Source: an uncultured Collinsella sp.
Lineage (GTDB): Bacteria > Actinomycetota > Coriobacteriia > Coriobacteriales > Coriobacteriaceae
Assembly: GCA_900541695.1 (NCBI GenBank)
Contig: UQKL01000008.1
Span: forward strand, 30,557 to 94,556
DNA: 64,000 bases
Direction: 5' to 3'
The translations under genes were made by a program, and so were the position numbers. Shown one piece after another: positions 60,671-64,000 of this stretch. Each line of letters starts with the position of its first letter. The stretch's first letter is position 1. A model generated the notes under the pieces. That model worked only from the letters and a program-made list of their open reading frames with translations. It was not told where the DNA came from and did not search any database.

Positions 60671-62386
60671 CTATTGTGCCGAGCCCGCGACGGGCTCAAA
60701 ATGCTTGTCCTTAACAGCCGCAGCCAGGCGATCGGCCAGGTTGCGCACGCGCGGATCCAGGCGTGCGGCGCCCGGATTGACAAAGAAGCGGGCCGTGCAG
60801 TCCATGATGCGCCCGGTAATGACCAGGTCGTTATCGCGCAGCGTAGCGCCCGTGGCGGTAATGTCTACGATGCGATCGGTCATGCCGACGATGGGCCCCA
60901 GCTCAATATTGCCATGCAGCGAAACGATGTCGGCGTTCACGCCGCGCTCGGCATACCAGGCACTCGCGATGCGCGGGTATTTGGTTGCCACGCGAAGCGA
61001 CCCGCGACGGGCATAGTTGCGCTCGGCCTGACCGGCGCGCCATGCGGGCTCCGCCTCGATAAAGGTGCACAGGCCGTAGCCCAGATCGACCAGCTGTAGC
61101 AGGTTGAGGTCGGCCTCGATGAGCGAGTCCCAGCCGCAGATGCCGCAGTCGGCACCGCCGCAGCCCACAAAGGCGGGCGCGTCGCTGGGACGCACGATGA
61201 CAAACTCGATATCGCCGACCGCGCCCTCGCCGGCACGCGTGTCGCGGCCGCGCACGATCAGGTGACGGCCGGGGTCGCGCAGCTCCGAGACATCCAAGCC
61301 CGCGGCCTCGAGCACGTCGAGCGTGTCGGCCTTGAGCGAGCCCTTGGGCACGGCGATGCGAAGCGGACCCTCGACGCCACGACCCACGGCGTGATCGCCA
61401 TCGGAAGCGGCGTCCTCGGCCGAGGTGCGCGCGGCCTCCAGGCGCTCGAGCGAAAAGGCGAAGCCCGCCGCCGGCACCTCGATGCCGTCGCCAAATGCGC
61501 CGGTAAAGATGGAGTCGTAGCGTCCGCCCGAACCGACCGGATCGGGCAGGCCGCCGGCATAGGCCTTAAAGACCAGGCCCGTGTAGTAATCGAAAGAGTT
61601 CATGATGGAGAAGTCGAACGACAGCACCTGGGCGTCCTCGGGCGCCAGGCCATCGACCAGGGCACGCATCTCGCGCGTCAACGGCGCGGCGATACCGGCG
61701 GCCTCCAGCAGCGCATCCACGCGGTCGAGCACCTCGGCACCACCGTGCAGGCGCGGCAGCTCGCTAATGGCGGCCTTGACGGCATCGGACTCGGCGCTAG
61801 CAGCCACGCGGGCATCGAGGCCCACAAAGTCGTTGGCATGCACGCAGCGCAGGGCCTCGGCAGCCAGCTCACGATCCTCGCATACCGCGAGCAATTCCTT
61901 AAAAGGACGCACGCTGCCCGCGATAATACGTGCATCGGGAAGTGCCAGCTCGCGTACGGCCTCAGCAACGAGCGAGACAATCTCAACATCGCCCGAGGTA
62001 TCTCCCGCGCCGATGAGCTCAAAGCCCAACTGCGTAAACTGACGCGAGCCACCGGCATTGCGTTGGCACTCACGAACCACCGGCGCCTCGTAACGTAAGC
62101 GCAGAGGCAAGTCGGCCGCGCGCATGCGGGTCGAAACCAGGCGCACGATCGGCAGCGTGTTGTCGGGACGGACCACCAGCAGGCGACCGTCATCATCAAA
62201 GAGCTTAAACGGCGTGTCCGCAATGCGGCCGCCTTCCTCGAGCGAACCCTTGTCCTCGAGCAGCGGCGTTTCAACCGGCAGGTAATGATGCTCCCTAAAG
62301 CAGCCCTTCACCGTACATGCGATCTCCTCGCGCGCCTGAGCCTCCTCGGGCAATATGTCCCGGAATCCCCACGGTGTGGCCGTCAT
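60671..62386 (-). CDS. hisZG: Single-chain HisZ-HisG fusion (ATP phosphoribosyltransferase)
   Basis: First and rate-setting step of histidine synthesis. The 571-residue frame holds two proteins that are normally separate. Residues 1 to about 335 are HisZ, a catalytically dead HisRS-like regulatory subunit (PVETPLLED, VVRPDNTLPIVRLVS, VGSGGRYDSIF). From about 338 (PLRIAVPKGSLKADTLDVL) to the end is a short-form HisG with FVGCGGADCGICGWDSLIEAD-like substrate loop and the PRPP site DITATGATLRDNDL. No stop, frameshift or restart separates them. GAGG precedes ATG 62386. Both halves look intact, so the chain should be active and histidine-regulated; that is inferred. Confidence 0.9.
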   Translation of the reverse strand: MTATPWGFRDILPEEAQAREEIACTVKGCFREHHYLPVETPLLEDKGSLEEGGRIADTPFKLFDDDGRLLVVRPDNTLPIVRLVSTRMRAADLPLRLRYEAPVVRECQRNAGGSRQFTQLGFELIGAGDTSGDVEIVSLVAEAVRELALPDARIIAGSVRPFKELLAVCEDRELAAEALRCVHANDFVGLDARVAASAESDAVKAAISELPRLHGGAEVLDRVDALLEAAGIAAPLTREMRALVDGLAPEDAQVLSFDFSIMNSFDYYTGLVFKAYAGGLPDPVGSGGRYDSIFTGAFGDGIEVPAAGFAFSLERLEAARTSAEDAASDGDHAVGRGVEGPLRIAVPKGSLKADTLDVLEAAGLDVSELRDPGRHLIVRGRDTRAGEGAVGDIEFVIVRPSDAPAFVGCGGADCGICGWDSLIEADLNLLQLVDLGYGLCTFIEAEPAWRAGQAERNYARRGSLRVATKYPRIASAWYAERGVNADIVSLHGNIELGPIVGMTDRIVDITATGATLRDNDLVITGRIMDCTARFFVNPGAARLDPRVRNLADRLAAAVKDKHFEPVAGSAQ

Positions 62387-62422
62387 CTGGTGAGCCTCCT
62401 CATGCTGTGTCTCGTATAGAAC

Positions 62423-62452
62423 AGAAGACCGGCATAGCTCCGCCGGTCTTCT
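62423..62452 (-). promoter_or_regulatory. Leader hairpin of the his operon
   Basis: AGAAGACCGG and CCGGTCTTCT form a perfect 10-bp stem with a 10-base loop, 37 bp upstream of the hisZG start. TTCTGTTCT follows on the minus strand, so it could act as a weak attenuator, but it could also end the upstream epimerase transcript. Confidence 0.45.
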
Positions 62453-62530
62453 GGGTACTTTAGCATACTAGAGTGTTTGCGGGGAGAATCGTCCTCCTCG
62501 GCTCATAGCGTATTCATTTGGAAACATAGG

Positions 62531-62668
62531 GGAAAGCGTGTCCCGCCCGCCAGCCAAAAACTGGGATGCGGTTTCCGGTTGAGGTCCTCAGCGGAAAGTG
62601 TGTCCTATTCTGAGCGCCTGTTCTGGGACGTGCTTTCCGCCAGAAGCCTCAAGCGGAAAGCACGTCCC
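62531..62668. repeat. Cluster of four GGAAAGCACGTCCC-type repeats
   Basis: GGAAAGCGTGTCCC (62531), GGAAAGTGTGTCCT (about 62593), an inverted copy GGGACGTGCTTTCCGC (62625-62640) and GCGGAAAGCACGTCCC (62653-62668). The last two form a perfect 16-bp hairpin. The cluster follows the stop of the epimerase gene. Confidence 0.75.
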
Positions 62669-62712
62669 GTTTCTCAAAAAGCGTCAAACGCCAACTCGGC
62701 GCCCTGTCCCAC

Positions 62713-63549
62713 TTAGGCGCCAATCGCGCGTCGGTACTCCGCCATAACCTGAGCGTCGGCTGCCGCGGGATTGGCGAAATAGCGCCAATCATAGGTCTCG
62801 GCCGAAACAACTCCGCGATAGCCGCGCGCCACCAGCCTATCCAGGTCGGCGCGCATATCGCGGTCGCCGTCACCCCAGGCAAGATGCGTCGTGCCATCTG
62901 CCGCAACATCGACAAAATGCACGTGGGCGACATCATCGCCAAGCAGATCAAAATAATCGTCGATGGTATCCCCCGCCACCGCCATAGCGCCCAAATCCAG
63001 ACACGCCTTAAGTGCCGGATGATCAACTGCCTCGATCATGCGCTTCGTATCGGCCGCCGAGTTCACGATCATCGACTCAACCGGCTGTAGGGCCTCGAGC
63101 ACCAGTCGCACGCCGCGCTCTCCCGCATGCTCGGCAATCGCACGCAGCATCGAGGCGCTGCGACCCCACGCGTCCTCGATCGGCTCGTTCAAAAATGCCC
63201 AGCCGCTCGAGACCATGACCTGCTCGGCTCCAAGTTCCGCCGCGATATCCACAACGTTCTTAAAGTACGCGAGCGTGCGAGTGCGCGCCTCATTCCCGCG
63301 CGCCGCGATATTCCACGGCTTGGGATTGTTCTGTTCGGGACAAAGCCCCACAATCCGAACCCCATACCGCTGTGATAGCTCCCGCACCTGCTCGAGCGAA
63401 TCGTATCCATGGCAATCGACATACAGATGCATCGCCCCGGTCCAAAGCTCGCAACACGTGTAGCCCGAAGCCGACGCCGAAGAAAAGAACTCCTCAAGGT
63501 CAAAATAACGATGGCTGATATTCATGACGGCAAGCTGGGGATAGCTCAT
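62713..63549 (-). CDS. Sugar-phosphate isomerase/epimerase, FrlC-like
   Basis: A 278-residue AP-endonuclease-2-type TIM barrel. Metal and substrate segments are VLEALQPVESMIV, CLDLGAMAV, VHFVDVAADG and SAETYDW. Order and spacing (IVGLCPEQNNPKPWN, ALQPVESMIVNSA) resemble E. coli FrlC, the fructoselysine 3-epimerase. It follows an SIS-domain gene that resembles FrlB, which supports an Amadori-compound role. The start at ATG 63547-63549 has GGAGAG five bases upstream. Other ketose 3-epimerase activities remain possible. Confidence 0.8.
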   Translation of the reverse strand: MSYPQLAVMNISHRYFDLEEFFSSASASGYTCCELWTGAMHLYVDCHGYDSLEQVRELSQRYGVRIVGLCPEQNNPKPWNIAARGNEARTRTLAYFKNVVDIAAELGAEQVMVSSGWAFLNEPIEDAWGRSASMLRAIAEHAGERGVRLVLEALQPVESMIVNSAADTKRMIEAVDHPALKACLDLGAMAVAGDTIDDYFDLLGDDVAHVHFVDVAADGTTHLAWGDGDRDMRADLDRLVARGYRGVVSAETYDWRYFANPAAADAQVMAEYRRAIGA

Positions 63550-63622
63550 AATTACTCTCCAACCCAAGCGAGGCCCCGTTCCATATAGGAGCGAGGCCCG
63601 ATTACACAAACGTTATTTGCTC

Positions 63623-64000
63623 TTAGTAGTCGAACTGGTGATAGTAGCGACGGTAGTTGAGGTTGTGCTTGGTGACCGTCTCGTAGTAAGCGGCAAGGCG
63701 ATCGGTGATCAGCGAGGAGAGGATCCACGGAGACACGATGACGCGGAACTCGTCGTCAAGGCCGGGGATCGCGAACTCGGCGGTGTCGATGATGTTGATG
63801 TCGGTGTCGCCGGTCACGCCGCGGTTGAGGAAGGCGCGGACGCGCTCGTCGAGCTTGCGGTTCTCGTCCTCGCCCATGAACAAGAAGACCGGGACGCCGG
63901 GCTCCACGAGCTCGAGGGTGCCATGGAAGAAGTCGGCCGAGGTGATGTAGCGGGTGCGCTTCCACTGCATCTCCTCGAGGATGCACATCGAGAACAGGAT
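63623..64000 (-). CDS. SIS-domain phosphosugar deglycase/isomerase, FrlB-like (5' end outside window)
   Basis: Only the last 125 codons are in the window; the frame is open at base 64000, so the N-terminus is missing. The visible part, with ADFFHGTLELVEPGVPVFLF and the C-terminal NYRRYYHQFDY, resembles the second SIS domain of FrlB-type fructoselysine-6-phosphate deglycases and related aldose-ketose isomerases. It lies 73 bp upstream of the FrlC-like gene on the same strand. Substrate assignment is inferred. Confidence 0.75.
   Translation of the reverse strand: MLFSMCILEEMQWKRTRYITSADFFHGTLELVEPGVPVFLFMGEDENRKLDERVRAFLNRGVTGDTDINIIDTAEFAIPGLDDEFRVIVSPWILSSLITDRLAAYYETVTKHNLNYRRYYHQFDY

Larger units (their letters stand above)
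62387..62712. other. his operon leader and repeat cluster
   Basis: Upstream of the his operon. It holds a hairpin near the hisZG start and a cluster of GGAAAGCACGTCCC-type repeats. No T-box, leader-peptide or other known his attenuator could be recognised. TATGCT on the minus strand at 62469-62464 is a possible -10. Confidence 0.5.

Noticed and set aside
59474..61099. A 1.6-kb plus-strand open frame opposite hisD and hisZG
   Set aside because: Antisense shadow of the his genes with no ribosome site or family match.
62387..62712. T-box or His-leader-peptide attenuator before the his operon
   Set aside because: No T-box consensus, no specifier pattern and no short frame rich in His codons could be found; only one simple hairpin is visible.

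Overview
The window looks like chromosome of a Coriobacteriia gut actinobacterium, most likely Collinsella or a close relative. This is an inference from high GC, a tmk-holB-ricT cluster, a two-gene Tat system next to hypAB, several sugar PTS genes, Mn-dependent pyrophosphatase, UppP, DUF2207 and DUF4342 proteins, and many structured intergenic repeats. No rRNA, phage, integrase, transposase or CRISPR-cas gene was found. Nearly all sequence is coding and most genes lie on the minus strand.

Layout. 1-3.1 kb: replication and RNA processing (tmk, holB, ricT). 3.3-9.6 kb: a zinc-ribbon membrane protein, then topA, hypB, hypA, tatC, tatA/B. 9.8-16 kb: STAS protein, aspartate aminotransferase, nhaA, ppaC, ROK glucokinase. 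16-21.8 kb: a beta-glucoside/galactoside PTS locus (IIA, IIB, IIC, GH1 phospho-beta-glycosidase) divergent from a GntR/UTRA regulator, then manA. 22-28.8 kb: pcrA, uppP, a universal stress protein and a hipBA toxin-antitoxin pair with two clear operators. 28.9-38.9 kb: a BceRS-like two-component system, purH, a GNAT, a DUF2207 membrane protein, gluQRS and a phosphoesterase. 39-45.5 kb: an AT-richer unknown gene beside a 180-bp palindrome, a second phosphoesterase, a DUF4342 protein with an ArlRS-like two-component system, an orphan galactitol-type PTS IIB, and tRNA-Leu(UAA) with a duplicated 3' end. 45.9-53 kb: ppx, an FtsB/DivIC-like protein, eno, a DUF4143 ATPase behind three 33-bp-period repeats, mazG, yfcE and a stand-alone LarC C-terminal domain.

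53-62.4 kb holds a complete histidine pathway. A PHP histidinol-phosphatase on the plus strand faces a minus-strand operon hisZG-hisD-hisC-hisB-hisH-hisA-hisF-hisI-hisE. The first gene is a single-chain fusion of the regulatory HisZ and the short catalytic HisG. An 88-bp palindrome sits between hisF and hisI and has a sister copy near purH.

The right edge carries a FrlC-like epimerase and the 3' end of a FrlB-like SIS-domain gene, which suggests the start of an Amadori-product (fructoselysine) locus. The points most worth following up are the HisZ-HisG fusion, the dispersed palindromic repeat families, the 33-bp repeat array ahead of the DUF4143 ATPase, the lone LarC domain and the tRNA-Leu scar.
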